From the NCBI RefSeq assembly GCF_000384255.1, contig NZ_KB913035.1, positions 657,362-721,361 of the forward strand: 64,000 nucleotides of DNA, read 5' to 3'. The translations under genes and the position numbers were made by a program. The notes under the pieces were generated by a model that saw only the letters and a list, made by a program, of their open reading frames with translations, made no database searches and was not told where the DNA came from. Position 1 is the first letter of the stretch. Each line of letters begins with the position of its first letter. Below are positions 56,631 to 64,000 of the stretch, in pieces. This DNA is from Methylotenera mobilis 13. GTDB lineage: Bacteria > Pseudomonadota > Gammaproteobacteria > Burkholderiales > Methylophilaceae.

Positions 56631-56818
56631 GTTTCTTTCTTTTGCTTAGCCAAAAGAAAGAAACCAAAGAAAAGGCTACCCTCTACCGCTTGTTCCCTCG
56701 TATCACATACTTAACAGGGGTAAGCGGAAACTCGCCAATAAAAATTATTGGCTCAAACAGCCGCTTGCCTAAAACTCCTGTTAAGTATGTGATACTCGGC
56801 GCGGTAGCAAGAGGGTAA
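56631..56818. repeat. nested-palindrome interspersed element
   Basis: A 188-bp structured stretch between the HEPN-type gene and pyrD. First hairpin: GTTTCTTTCTTTTG, loop CTTAGC, CAAAAGAAAGAAAC (56631-56664), perfect over 14 bp. A second, large palindrome has perfect 18-bp arms TATCACATACTTAACAGG (56701-56718) and its complement (56777-56794), outer CTACCGC/GCGGTAG and TACCCTC/GAGGGTA pairs, and an inner GCCAATAA/TTATTGGC hairpin (56734-56752). Sequences with TTTCTTTC...GAAAGAAA and a following palindrome recur as dispersed elements in proteobacteria. No transposase. Confidence 0.75.
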
Positions 56819-56870
56819 CGTCAAAATCAGTGTGGTTTAAGCGCTGCTTATTTTATTTATCAATACTACA

Positions 56871-56910
56871 ATTCCGTCATTCCCGCACACGCAGCAATCC
56901 AGTGGCTTTG
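56871..56910. repeat. degenerate dispersed repeat of the CGTCATTCCCGC type
   Basis: ATTCCGTCATTCCCGC followed by GCAGCAATCCAG resembles the widespread proteobacterial repeat with CGTCATTCCCGC and GCGGGAATCCAG arms; here the right arm is partly lost. Confidence 0.45.
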
Positions 56911-56951
56911 ATGAACTTTGGAGATAGCAGGTAATGCAGTAAAATCACGTT

Positions 56952-57968
56952 ATGAATATTTACTCTCTCGCACGTCCTTTGTTATTTCAGTTTGATGCTG
57001 AATCTGTTCACGACTTTACTTTAAAAAGCTTAAAAACTGCTGAGCGGTTTGGGGTTTTAAAGTTGTGTGCATCTCCGCCTATTTGTCAGCCTCGCACGGT
57101 GATGGGGATTACGTTTCCTAATGCGGTTGGTTTGGCGGCAGGGTTAGATAAAAATGCTGCGGTGATTGATGGGATGGCGGCATTAGGCTTCGGCTTTATT
57201 GAGGTTGGCACGGTGACGCCTAGGCCACAACCAGGTAACCCTAAGCCACGTTTATTCCGCGTGGAAAAAGCGCAAGGCATTGTGAATCGCTTCGGTTTTA
57301 ATAACTTGGGTGTAGATAACCTGATAGAAAACGTTAAAGCGGCTAAATATAAAGGTGTGCTTGGCATTAATATCGGTAAAAACTTTGATACGCCCAATGA
57401 AAAAGCAGTGGATGATTATTTGATTTGCATGCGTAAAGTCTATGCGTATGCGAGTTATATCACTGTCAATATCTCCTCACCTAACACTAAAAACTTGCGG
57501 GCTTTGCAAGAAAAAGAGGCGTTGTCAGATTTGCTTGCTACATTAAAAGCAGAGCAGTTGAAATTGGCCGAGCAGTTTGGCCGCTATGTGCCGATTGCTT
57601 TGAAAATTGCACCGGATTTAGAGCTTGAGCAAGTGAATGAAATTGCAGATTTGTTGATGGCGCATAAAATTGATGCGGTCATTGCAACCAATACAACACT
57701 GTCTCGTGAGGCTGTGCAAGGGCTACCAAATGCTGCGGAAACAGGTGGTTTGTCTGGTGCGCCAGTGCGAGATAAATCGACGGTAGTGATTCAGCAATTA
57801 TCGCAGCGTCTGCAAGGCGCTTTACCCATTATCGGTGTGGGCGGTATTTTGAGCGGCACTGATGCGATAGAAAAAATTGCGGCTGGCGCTAGCTTAGTGC
57901 AGTTATATAGCGGATTAATCTACAAAGGGCCACAGTTAATTCGTGATGCAGCACAGGCGCTTGGTTAG
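56952..57968 (+). CDS. pyrD: dihydroorotate dehydrogenase (quinone), class 2
   Basis: A 338-aa membrane-associated flavoenzyme oxidising dihydroorotate with quinone as acceptor in pyrimidine synthesis. The N-terminal amphipathic helices ([20 protein letters not shown]) are class 2. FMN and substrate motifs: [50 protein letters not shown], the catalytic Ser in [12 protein letters not shown], and [16 protein letters not shown]. Length matches E. coli PyrD (336 aa). The GST gene follows 20 bp later. Confidence 0.97.
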   Translation: MNIYSLARPLLFQFDAESVHDFTLKSLKTAERFGVLKLCASPPICQPRTVMGITFPNAVGLAAGLDKNAAVIDGMAALGFGFIEVGTVTPRPQPGNPKPRLFRVEKAQGIVNRFGFNNLGVDNLIENVKAAKYKGVLGINIGKNFDTPNEKAVDDYLICMRKVYAYASYITVNISSPNTKNLRALQEKEALSDLLATLKAEQLKLAEQFGRYVPIALKIAPDLELEQVNEIADLLMAHKIDAVIATNTTLSREAVQGLPNAAETGGLSGAPVRDKSTVVIQQLSQRLQGALPIIGVGGILSGTDAIEKIAAGASLVQLYSGLIYKGPQLIRDAAQALG

Positions 57969-57988
57969 TCATCTAGCTTTTGATTAGT

Positions 57989-58609
57989 ATGACATTGCCT
58001 ATTTTATATTCTTATCGACGTTGCCCCTATGCCATGCGCGCCCGCATGGCGTTGATGTACGCTGGTATTGCAATAGAAATACGTGAGATATCATTACGAG
58101 ATAAGCCTGCACACTTATTAGCGGTATCACCTAAAGCTACAGTGCCCGTGCTAGTGTTGCTAGGTGGCGCTGTGCTTGAGCAAAGCCTAGACATTATGCA
58201 CTGGGCTTTACAGCAACGTGATATTGACGGATGGTTATTAGCCGACAGTGAACAAACGCAGCAACTCATTACAGAGAACGATACAAGTTTTAAACAAGCT
58301 TTAGACCGTTATAAATATGCGATTCGGTTTCCTGAGCAATCGATGGAAGATTATCGGTCACAAGGTGAGGCTTTTTTGGCTAAACTGGAACAGCGACTGA
58401 CTCAAACAAACTTTTTGATGGGTGAGCAAGTTAGTTTAGCCGATATTGCAATTTTTCCCTTTATTCGTCAGTTCTCTGCGGTGGATGCTGATTGGTTTGC
58501 ATCTACACCTTATGTCAGGCTGAAAGCTTGGCTGAGCTTACTGGTTGAATCTGAGTTGTTTAACAGTATTATGGGCAAATACCCAGTATATTCTGATGCT
58601 CCTAATTAG
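57989..58609 (+). CDS. glutathione S-transferase-like protein
   Basis: A 206-aa GST-fold protein. The N-terminal thioredoxin-like domain has YSYRRCPYAMRARMAL, with Cys in place of Tyr/Ser as in omega/SspA-type proteins, and KATVPVLVLLGGAVLEQSLDIM for glutathione contact. The C-terminal helical domain ends with AWLSLLVESELF. I chose the ATG at 57989; the frame opens at a TTG at 57980. Substrate unknown. Confidence 0.85.
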   Translation: MTLPILYSYRRCPYAMRARMALMYAGIAIEIREISLRDKPAHLLAVSPKATVPVLVLLGGAVLEQSLDIMHWALQQRDIDGWLLADSEQTQQLITENDTSFKQALDRYKYAIRFPEQSMEDYRSQGEAFLAKLEQRLTQTNFLMGEQVSLADIAIFPFIRQFSAVDADWFASTPYVRLKAWLSLLVESELFNSIMGKYPVYSDAPN

Positions 58610-58651
58610 TTCGCAATCCATCATACGACTCATTAATTAGCACTAAGTATA

Positions 58652-59293
58652 TTAATTAGATTCAATTTTCCAGCCGGGCAGACGCCACTCGAAGTAAATC
58701 GCTAATATCCGCAGTAACGTCATGAGTGCTGCTGGAATAAAGATACAAATCCAAGGTGCAAGGTTAAATTGGTTAAGTAACAATACTAACAAGCCACCTA
58801 GGAATGCAATGACTGCGTATGGTTGATAATCGCTGAATGCTTTGGGGATTTCGTTGCAAAAGATGTCTCTCAGCACACCGCCAAACACCGCAGTCAGCAC
58901 ACCCATCAATGTACAGACAATCACAGGGAGTTGTTGCTGTAAGGCGATTTGGGTGCCTAGTGCCGCGTATAGGCCTAAGCCAAGTGCGTCAGGGATAAGA
59001 ATAGCACGCTCTGTGAGTTGAATATGCTTATTACGCATAAATAGCATTGCCAACATGCAGATGAGTAGCATCAGCCATATCCAGTTGGCATGCTCCACCC
59101 AGAAGAATGGACGTCGATCAAGTAGTACATCTCGCAACGTGCCACCGCCGAACGCGGATACACCTGTTACGACAAATACACCAAAGGCATCTAGTTTTTT
59201 TCTAGCACCTGCAATAAGACCAGAAAGTGCAAAAGCAGATGTAGCAGAAATTTCAATCACCACTTGTAGTGTAAATGCGTTGACATCAATCAT
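58652..59293 (-). CDS. TRIC/UPF0126 (YicG/YadS-like) membrane protein
   Basis: A 213-aa protein with about seven hydrophobic segments in two repeats. The motif GGGTLRDVLLDRRPFFW in the first repeat and GGVLRDIFCNEIP in the second are the internal duplication of the family. Homologues are bacterial TRIC-type cation channels, often annotated as glycine/UPF0126 transporters. Substrate unproved. The ATG at 59293 has no strong ribosome site. Confidence 0.85.
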   Translation of the reverse strand: MIDVNAFTLQVVIEISATSAFALSGLIAGARKKLDAFGVFVVTGVSAFGGGTLRDVLLDRRPFFWVEHANWIWLMLLICMLAMLFMRNKHIQLTERAILIPDALGLGLYAALGTQIALQQQLPVIVCTLMGVLTAVFGGVLRDIFCNEIPKAFSDYQPYAVIAFLGGLLVLLLNQFNLAPWICIFIPAALMTLLRILAIYFEWRLPGWKIESN

Positions 59294-59343
59294 AGATCAA
59301 ATGCCTTCATAACAAGTGGTCACATCCGTATGCTTAATGTAAA

Positions 59344-59383
59344 ACAAGCTGTATCGTTTTATATGATTCACGAAACAGCTTGT
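59344..59383 (-). terminator. terminator downstream of clpA
   Basis: ACAAGCTGT (59344-59352) and ACAGCTTGT (59375-59383) are perfect complements, loop 22 nt. On the minus strand TTTT follows the stem. It is 20 bp after the clpA stop. Confidence 0.6.
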
Positions 59384-59402
59384 CGTCGCGTCGCTTATCA
59401 GA

Positions 59403-61676
59403 TTAAGTTGTTGCTAAATCCTTAGCTTCGTTTTGATTGTTTTCTTCAAATACAAGCGTAACTTCATCTTTATCATTAATATCAACATGTACACTACCGC
59501 CATTGGACAGTTTGCCAAACAGCAACTCGTCAGCAAGTGCTTTCCGAATGGTATCTTGAATCAATCTAGCCATTGGGCGCGCACCCATAAGTGGGTCAAA
59601 ACCTTTTCTGCCGAGGTACGCTTTCAATGCATCGCTGAATGTTGCCTCAACTTTTTTCTCATGCAATTGATCTTCAAGCTGAATCAAGAACTTATCAACA
59701 ACACGGATAATAATGTCTTGCGACAACGCGGTGAACGAAACGGTCGCATCCAGTCTGTTTCGGAATTCTGGTGAGAATAAACGTTTGATATCCGCTTGTT
59801 CATCTCCAGCTTGTTTCGCTGTCGTAAAGCCCATGTTGGATTTAGACAGACCTTCAGCACCAGCATTAGTGGTCATGATAATCGTGACGTTTCTAAAATC
59901 TGCTTTGCGGCCATTATTATCTGTCAACGTACCGTGATCCATCACCTGCAATAATATATTGAATATATCTGGGTGTGCTTTCTCAATTTCATCCAGCAAC
60001 AACACGCAATATGGATGTTTGGTAATCGCCTCTGTCATTAGGCCGCCTTGCTCAAAGCCTACATAGCCAGGAGGCGCACCAATCAAGCGTGATACCGCAT
60101 GGCGCTCCATGTATTCACTCATATCAAAGCGAATCAGCTCAATGCCCATAATGTAAGCCAGTTGTTTTGCGACCTCGGTTTTACCTACACCAGTAGGGCC
60201 ACTAAATAAGAAGCTACCAATCGGTTTGTTGTTTTGACCTAAGCCACTACGTGCCATTTTAACGGCAGAAGACAGCGCCTCGATGGCTTTATCTTGACCA
60301 AATACCACGGCTTTTAAGTCGCGCTCTAGGGTTTTAAGTGCGTTACGATCATCAGAAGAAATATTTTTTGGCGGAATACGCGCAATTTTGGCAATAATGT
60401 CTTCAATTTCTTTATTGCCAATCACTTTTTTCTGTTTAGATTTTGGCAAAATGCGTTGCGCAGCACCAGCTTCATCAATCACATCAATTGCTTTGTCTGG
60501 TAAGTGACGGTCGTTGATGTATTTGGCTGATAATTCAGCAGCAGTGGTTAACGCGGCAGCCGTGTATTTCACGCTATGATGAGATTCAAAGCGTGATTTC
60601 AGCCCTTTAAGAATCTCGATGGTCTCGGCAACACTAGGCTCAACCACATCCACTTTTTGGAAACGACGAGATAGCGCGTGGTCTTTTTCAAAAATACCGC
60701 GATACTCTTGATAGGTGGTTGCACCTATGCATTTGAGAGAGCCATTAGATAATGCAGGCTTCAGTAAATTACTTGCATCCAATGTGCCACCACTAGCGGA
60801 ACCCGCGCCAATCAATGTATGAATTTCATCAATAAATAGAATAGCCTCAGGCTTCTCTTCTAATTGTTTCATCACTGCTTTAAGACGTTGTTCAAAGTCA
60901 CCACGATATTTTGTCCCAGCCAGCAATGCGCCCATATCAAGTGAGTACACCACTGCATTGGCGAGTACGTCTGGGATATCTTTTTCTACAATACGGCGAG
61001 CTAAACCTTCTGCAATCGCAGTTTTACCAACACCAGCTTCACCTACAAGTAGTGGATTGTTTTTACGACGACGACATAATGTCTGTACGACACGCTCTAG
61101 CTCAGATGCGCGACCAATGAGTGGGTCAATCTTGCCTGCTGCCACTTGTAAGTTCAAGTTGAGAGTGTAGTTCTCCAGCGCCCCATTTGGTGCGGCCTCA
61201 GCTTCAGCTTCTTGCTCACCACCTTCTGGCTTAGCTGTCTCACCTACTTTTGAAACGCCATGAGAAATAAAGTTAACGATGTCTAGACGTGTTATACCTT
61301 GTTGATGCAGAAAAAACACGGCATGTGAATCTTTTTCACCAAAGATAGCGACTAGCACATTGGCGCCTGTCACCTCTTTTTTGCCAGATGACTGTACATG
61401 CAACATGGCACGCTGTATCACACGTTGAAAGCCTAGCGTAGGTTGTGTATCAACATCATCTTGTCCAATAACAGTCGGGGTATGTTCTTCAATGTATTGA
61501 TTTAATTCGGTGCGTAATGTTTCTAATTTTGCCCCGCATGCGCGCAAAACCTCTGCCGCGGTTGGGTTATCAATCATTGCGAGTAGCAAATGCTCAACCG
61601 TGATGAGCTCGTGACGCTTTTGTCTTGCGTCCATAAACGCCATGTGCAAACTAACTTCTAATTCCTGCGCTATCAT
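59403..61676 (-). CDS. clpA: ATP-dependent Clp protease ATP-binding subunit ClpA
   Basis: A 757-aa AAA+ unfoldase that feeds proteins to ClpP. It has the N-terminal double Clp_N repeat (about 1-140), first Walker A GEAGVGKTAIAEG at about 207-219 with Walker B AILFIDEIHTLIGAG, and second Walker A GPTGVGKTEVAKQ at about 490-502 with VLLLDEIEKAHPDI. No middle coiled-coil domain is present, which separates it from ClpB. The gene starts 38 bp after clpS, the usual N-end-rule adaptor pair. Confidence 0.98.
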   Translation of the reverse strand: MIAQELEVSLHMAFMDARQKRHELITVEHLLLAMIDNPTAAEVLRACGAKLETLRTELNQYIEEHTPTVIGQDDVDTQPTLGFQRVIQRAMLHVQSSGKKEVTGANVLVAIFGEKDSHAVFFLHQQGITRLDIVNFISHGVSKVGETAKPEGGEQEAEAEAAPNGALENYTLNLNLQVAAGKIDPLIGRASELERVVQTLCRRRKNNPLLVGEAGVGKTAIAEGLARRIVEKDIPDVLANAVVYSLDMGALLAGTKYRGDFEQRLKAVMKQLEEKPEAILFIDEIHTLIGAGSASGGTLDASNLLKPALSNGSLKCIGATTYQEYRGIFEKDHALSRRFQKVDVVEPSVAETIEILKGLKSRFESHHSVKYTAAALTTAAELSAKYINDRHLPDKAIDVIDEAGAAQRILPKSKQKKVIGNKEIEDIIAKIARIPPKNISSDDRNALKTLERDLKAVVFGQDKAIEALSSAVKMARSGLGQNNKPIGSFLFSGPTGVGKTEVAKQLAYIMGIELIRFDMSEYMERHAVSRLIGAPPGYVGFEQGGLMTEAITKHPYCVLLLDEIEKAHPDIFNILLQVMDHGTLTDNNGRKADFRNVTIIMTTNAGAEGLSKSNMGFTTAKQAGDEQADIKRLFSPEFRNRLDATVSFTALSQDIIIRVVDKFLIQLEDQLHEKKVEATFSDALKAYLGRKGFDPLMGARPMARLIQDTIRKALADELLFGKLSNGGSVHVDINDKDEVTLVFEENNQNEAKDLATT

Positions 61677-61714
61677 CTCGGTACCTAACTTTCTTTTATG
61701 TATCTCTCTTACAT

Positions 61715-62026
61715 TTATGCCATTTCAATGATGCACTGTAATGGATGTTGCGATTTTCTTGCATGGCTAACAACTTGATTCATCTTTGTTTCTGCGATGT
61801 CCTGTGGATATACACCACATACACCAGCGCCCTCAGTATGTACTTTGAGCATAATTTGCGTTGCTTGTTCACGGCTTTTGTTAAAAAAATGCTCAATGAC
61901 CTCAACAACGAACTCCATTGGTGTGTAGTCGTCATTTAAAAGTAGCACTTTAAACATGGGGGGCAATTTTGGTTTTGCAACTTCAGGCTTAAGTGCTGTG
62001 TTACTTTCGTGCGGTTTATTTGCCAT
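61715..62026 (-). CDS. clpS: ATP-dependent Clp protease adaptor ClpS
   Basis: A 103-aa adaptor delivering N-degron substrates to ClpA. Signature: [41 protein letters not shown] and [16 protein letters not shown]. The N-terminal tail ([17 protein letters not shown]) is disordered, as needed for ClpA contact. The clpS-clpA order is conserved. Confidence 0.97.
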   Translation of the reverse strand: MANKPHESNTALKPEVAKPKLPPMFKVLLLNDDYTPMEFVVEVIEHFFNKSREQATQIMLKVHTEGAGVCGVYPQDIAETKMNQVVSHARKSQHPLQCIIEMA

Positions 62027-62126
62027 AGTATGAATCTATTTTGAGCCAAACTGTAAAAAATTCAAGTGTAATTTGATGTATCTTGATGTGATCGTACTAC
62101 GTAGTTGCAATAATCAATTGCAGAGA

Positions 62127-63398
62127 CTAAGGGAATATTTTGACGCTTTTTACAATTCTATCTTGAGTTTGCAGTATTTCGAGTCGGTGAGCGCCAATTT
62201 TAAAGCTAGTATTAGGCTCAGGAATGTCTTCAAAATGTTCAAGAATCAAACCATTAAGTGTACGTGGCCCATCTAAAGGTAAATCAAGATTTAATTTTTT
62301 ATTGAGGTCGCGTAATGTGCTGGTGCCATCAGCTAGCCAACTACCGTCTTCTTCTTGATGATAGCCACTGCGACGTGAAGGTAACTGTGTACTAAAGTCG
62401 CCAATTACTTCTTCTAAAATGTCTTCCAATGTGACCAAGCCTTTTAGTTCACCATATTCATCAACGACTAGCGCAATACGTTCGTGATTTTCTTGGAACT
62501 GTTGAATTTGCGTAAATAGAGGCGTGCCTGATGGTACGAAATAAGAGTCATCTATCACCTCGAGTAAAGCTGCCTTATCAAAATCATCTCGTTGATGATG
62601 CTCGCGTAACTGGTTGATGACTTTACGTACTTGCAAAATACCAATGATTTCTTCAGACTCGCCTTGTCGCACTGGTAAGCGTGTGTGCTGTGTGTTTGTG
62701 ATGTGATTTAAAATATCATCGATCGATGCGTCAAAGTTAATGCTTTCAATCATGGTGTGAGCTGTCATGACATCATCTACCGTAATTTTTTCTAGCTCAA
62801 ATAAATTTAATAAAATTGTGCGATGCTTCTTGGGCATAAAGTGGCCAGCATCTGTGACTATGCTACGCAGTTCATCCATGGTAAGTGACTGAGTTGGAGC
62901 ATCGAAGTTAACTTTTACTCTGAGTACACGCAATAAGCCAACAACGAATAAATTAACAAACCATACGATAGGGTAGAGTGCTTTAAGCAGAGGATACAAA
63001 ATATAGCTGCAAAAGAAAGCAAGTTTTTCTGGGTATGCAGCTGCAATCACTTTAGGAGATATTTCACTGAAGACTAAAATCGCAAATGTCACCGTCATCG
63101 TGCCAAACATCAATGTCCACTCACCCTCACCAAACAACTCTACGACGATAATGGTGACTAAGGTGGCCGATGCTGCGTTGGCAAAGTTGTTACAAAGCAA
63201 AATGACACCCAAAAGTTTGTCAGTTTTAAGCAACAAAAATGTTGCGAGCCTTGCGCCACGATGTCCTTGATTTGCCAAATGTTTTAAACGATAGCGATTG
63301 ACAGACATCAGGCTGGTTTCAGCCAGTGAGAAAAATCCAGAAATTAAAAGCAGAACGGCAAGCGCGCCAAGCTGCCAAGAAATAGGTATGTTGTTCAA
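62127..63398 (-). CDS. HlyC/CorC family (CNNM/DUF21) transporter
   Basis: A 423-aa inner-membrane protein with a DUF21/CNNM N-terminal domain: about four membrane segments with SLAETSLMSVNRYRLKHLA, then LLGVILLCNNFANAASATLV. It is followed by a CBS pair (VDDVMTAHTMIESINFDA to TRLPVRQGESEEIIGI) and a CorC_HlyC C-terminal domain (GEHRLEIL-like KIGAHRLEILQTQ). Relatives take part in Mg2+ or Co2+ transport. YfjD/CorB-like; substrate unproved. Confidence 0.9.
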   Translation of the reverse strand: MNNIPISWQLGALAVLLLISGFFSLAETSLMSVNRYRLKHLANQGHRGARLATFLLLKTDKLLGVILLCNNFANAASATLVTIIVVELFGEGEWTLMFGTMTVTFAILVFSEISPKVIAAAYPEKLAFFCSYILYPLLKALYPIVWFVNLFVVGLLRVLRVKVNFDAPTQSLTMDELRSIVTDAGHFMPKKHRTILLNLFELEKITVDDVMTAHTMIESINFDASIDDILNHITNTQHTRLPVRQGESEEIIGILQVRKVINQLREHHQRDDFDKAALLEVIDDSYFVPSGTPLFTQIQQFQENHERIALVVDEYGELKGLVTLEDILEEVIGDFSTQLPSRRSGYHQEEDGSWLADGTSTLRDLNKKLNLDLPLDGPRTLNGLILEHFEDIPEPNTSFKIGAHRLEILQTQDRIVKSVKIFP

Positions 63399-63552
63399 AG
63401 TATTATTTGATGGTTACTACGAAGATGTAGTGTATACGTGATGGGGTATTAGAAGCAAGTGCTGTAATTTTCAGTTACTTCATCTCTGCTTGATGAGTGA
63501 TGTAGCAGCATCAGTATCTTGTTGTTTTGAATGGTAGGGTAGGTGATTAAAT

Positions 63553-63597
63553 CCGCTACAGCATCTTAATTCAATCAATATTAAGTCGCTGTAGCGG
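63553..63597. repeat. long hairpin 3' of secF
   Basis: CCGCTACAGC (63553-63562) and GCTGTAGCGG (63588-63597) form a perfect 10-bp pair; inner CTTAAT and ATTAAG pair again at 63565-63570 and 63580-63585. It is 12 bp after the secF stop on the minus strand. Probable terminator or mRNA-end stem; no strong T tract. Confidence 0.6.
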
Positions 63598-63608
63598 CTG
63601 AGTGTTAC

Positions 63609-64000
63609 TTAAGCAAACTCTGATGGGTCTGGTTCAGCAACAGCTTCTTTTTTCTCGCCCTCTTTCTTTTCAACATCACTCATTAAGTTGGCGCGGCTAA
63701 TACCTAACCACATGGCAATCGGGCAAGCCACCAGTACTGAAGAGTAAATGCCAAATAAAATACCAATGGTAAGTGCTAGTGCAAAGTTATGTAGTACCTC
63801 ACCACCAAACAATAACATCGATAACACCATGAGTTGCGTTGAGAAGTGTGTAATCACGGTACGAGACATGGTGCGTGTAATCGCGTTATCAATCACTTGC
63901 GTTACACCTGCTTTACGCATTTTGCGGAAGTTCTCACGGACTCGGTCAAACACCACCACAGACTCGTTAACAGAGTAACCCAATACTGCGAGTACAGCGG
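63609..64000 (-). CDS. secF: protein translocase subunit SecF, C-terminal part (5' end outside window)
   Basis: The frame is open to the window edge, so this is the last 130 residues of SecF. It shows AVLGYSVNESVVVFDRVREN, the SecD/SecF GYSVND-like membrane motif, then INRTMSRT-type ITRTMSRTVITHF and late membrane segments with ALTIGILFGIYSSVLVACPI. SecF with SecD and YajC helps SecYEG complete protein export, driven by proton flux. The C-terminal tail after GISRAN is charged and Lys/Glu-rich. secD should lie upstream outside the window. Confidence 0.95.
   Translation of the reverse strand, partial: AVLAVLGYSVNESVVVFDRVRENFRKMRKAGVTQVIDNAITRTMSRTVITHFSTQLMVLSMLLFGGEVLHNFALALTIGILFGIYSSVLVACPIAMWLGISRANLMSDVEKKEGEKKEAVAEPDPSEFA

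Noticed and set aside
56591-56818. A 75-codon plus-strand frame through the palindromic element
   Set aside because: The translation (SFFLLLSQKKETKEK-like) is the usual spurious product of this repeat type; the DNA structure explains the stretch.

Overview
The window is ordinary-looking chromosome of a betaproteobacterium, most likely a methylotroph of the Methylophilaceae (Methylotenera-like). This rests on protein character, moderate GC with AT-rich spacers, and gene orders usual in that class: ddl-ftsQ-ftsA-ftsZ-lpxC, slt-NDUFA9-like-cca, slmA-HAD-argB, tkt-gap-pgk-pyk, dciA-M23-secA, rnfABCDGE-nth, dapA-bamC, clpS-clpA. The species is inference. No rRNA, tRNA, CRISPR array, transposase, integrase or phage gene was seen. 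Both ends cut a gene: ddl at the left, secF at the right.

Layout. 0-9.4 kb (+): end of the division and cell-wall cluster, lipid A synthesis, a 60-aa membrane protein, a lytic transglycosylase, an NDUFA9-like protein and the CCA-adding enzyme. 9.5-15 kb (mostly -): DUF2788, a cold-shock/DUF1294 protein, SlmA, a HAD phosphatase, ArgB, and an N-acetylglutamate synthase carrying an N-terminal XRE helix-turn-helix domain behind a 59-bp inverted repeat. 15-20 kb: small envelope and housekeeping genes, rsmE, a thioredoxin-like protein, an acyl-CoA synthetase, an oxidoreductase. 20-31 kb: tkt, gap, pgk, pyk, purC, ppa, then a VIT-family transporter and a proton-pumping pyrophosphatase on the minus strand. 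31-36 kb: dciA, an M23 peptidase, secA, a DUF1289 protein. 36-47 kb (-): one long gene train, rnfABCDGE-nth-FIST-DUF1841-ECF sigma-anti-sigma-hvfABC. The last three encode a copper-binding RiPP (bufferin/HvfA type) and its DUF692/DUF2063 maturation proteins. 47-53 kb: dapA-bamC, a metallo-beta-lactamase-fold protein, an Ala/Glu/Pro-rich lipoprotein, an orphan secretin-like protein, a DUF7931-like protein and a ribosomal-protein hydroxylase. 53-58.6 kb: a molybdopterin oxidoreductase, a lone HEPN-type protein beside a highly structured repeat element, pyrD and a GST. 58.6-64 kb (-): a TRIC/YicG-type membrane protein, clpA, clpS, a CorC/HlyC-type protein and secF.

Points most worth following: (1) the XRE-ArgA fusion, which could join arginine sensing, catalysis and transcriptional control in one protein; (2) the sigma/anti-sigma-linked hvfABC system with two DGKCGTGKCG blocks plus two single-Cys blocks in the precursor; (3) a GAPDH lacking the usual NAD-selecting Asp; (4) a HEPN singleton flanked by an inverted repeat and a nested-palindrome element; (5) an orphan secretin-like periplasmic protein; (6) unexplained palindromes ahead of tkt, gap and purC.
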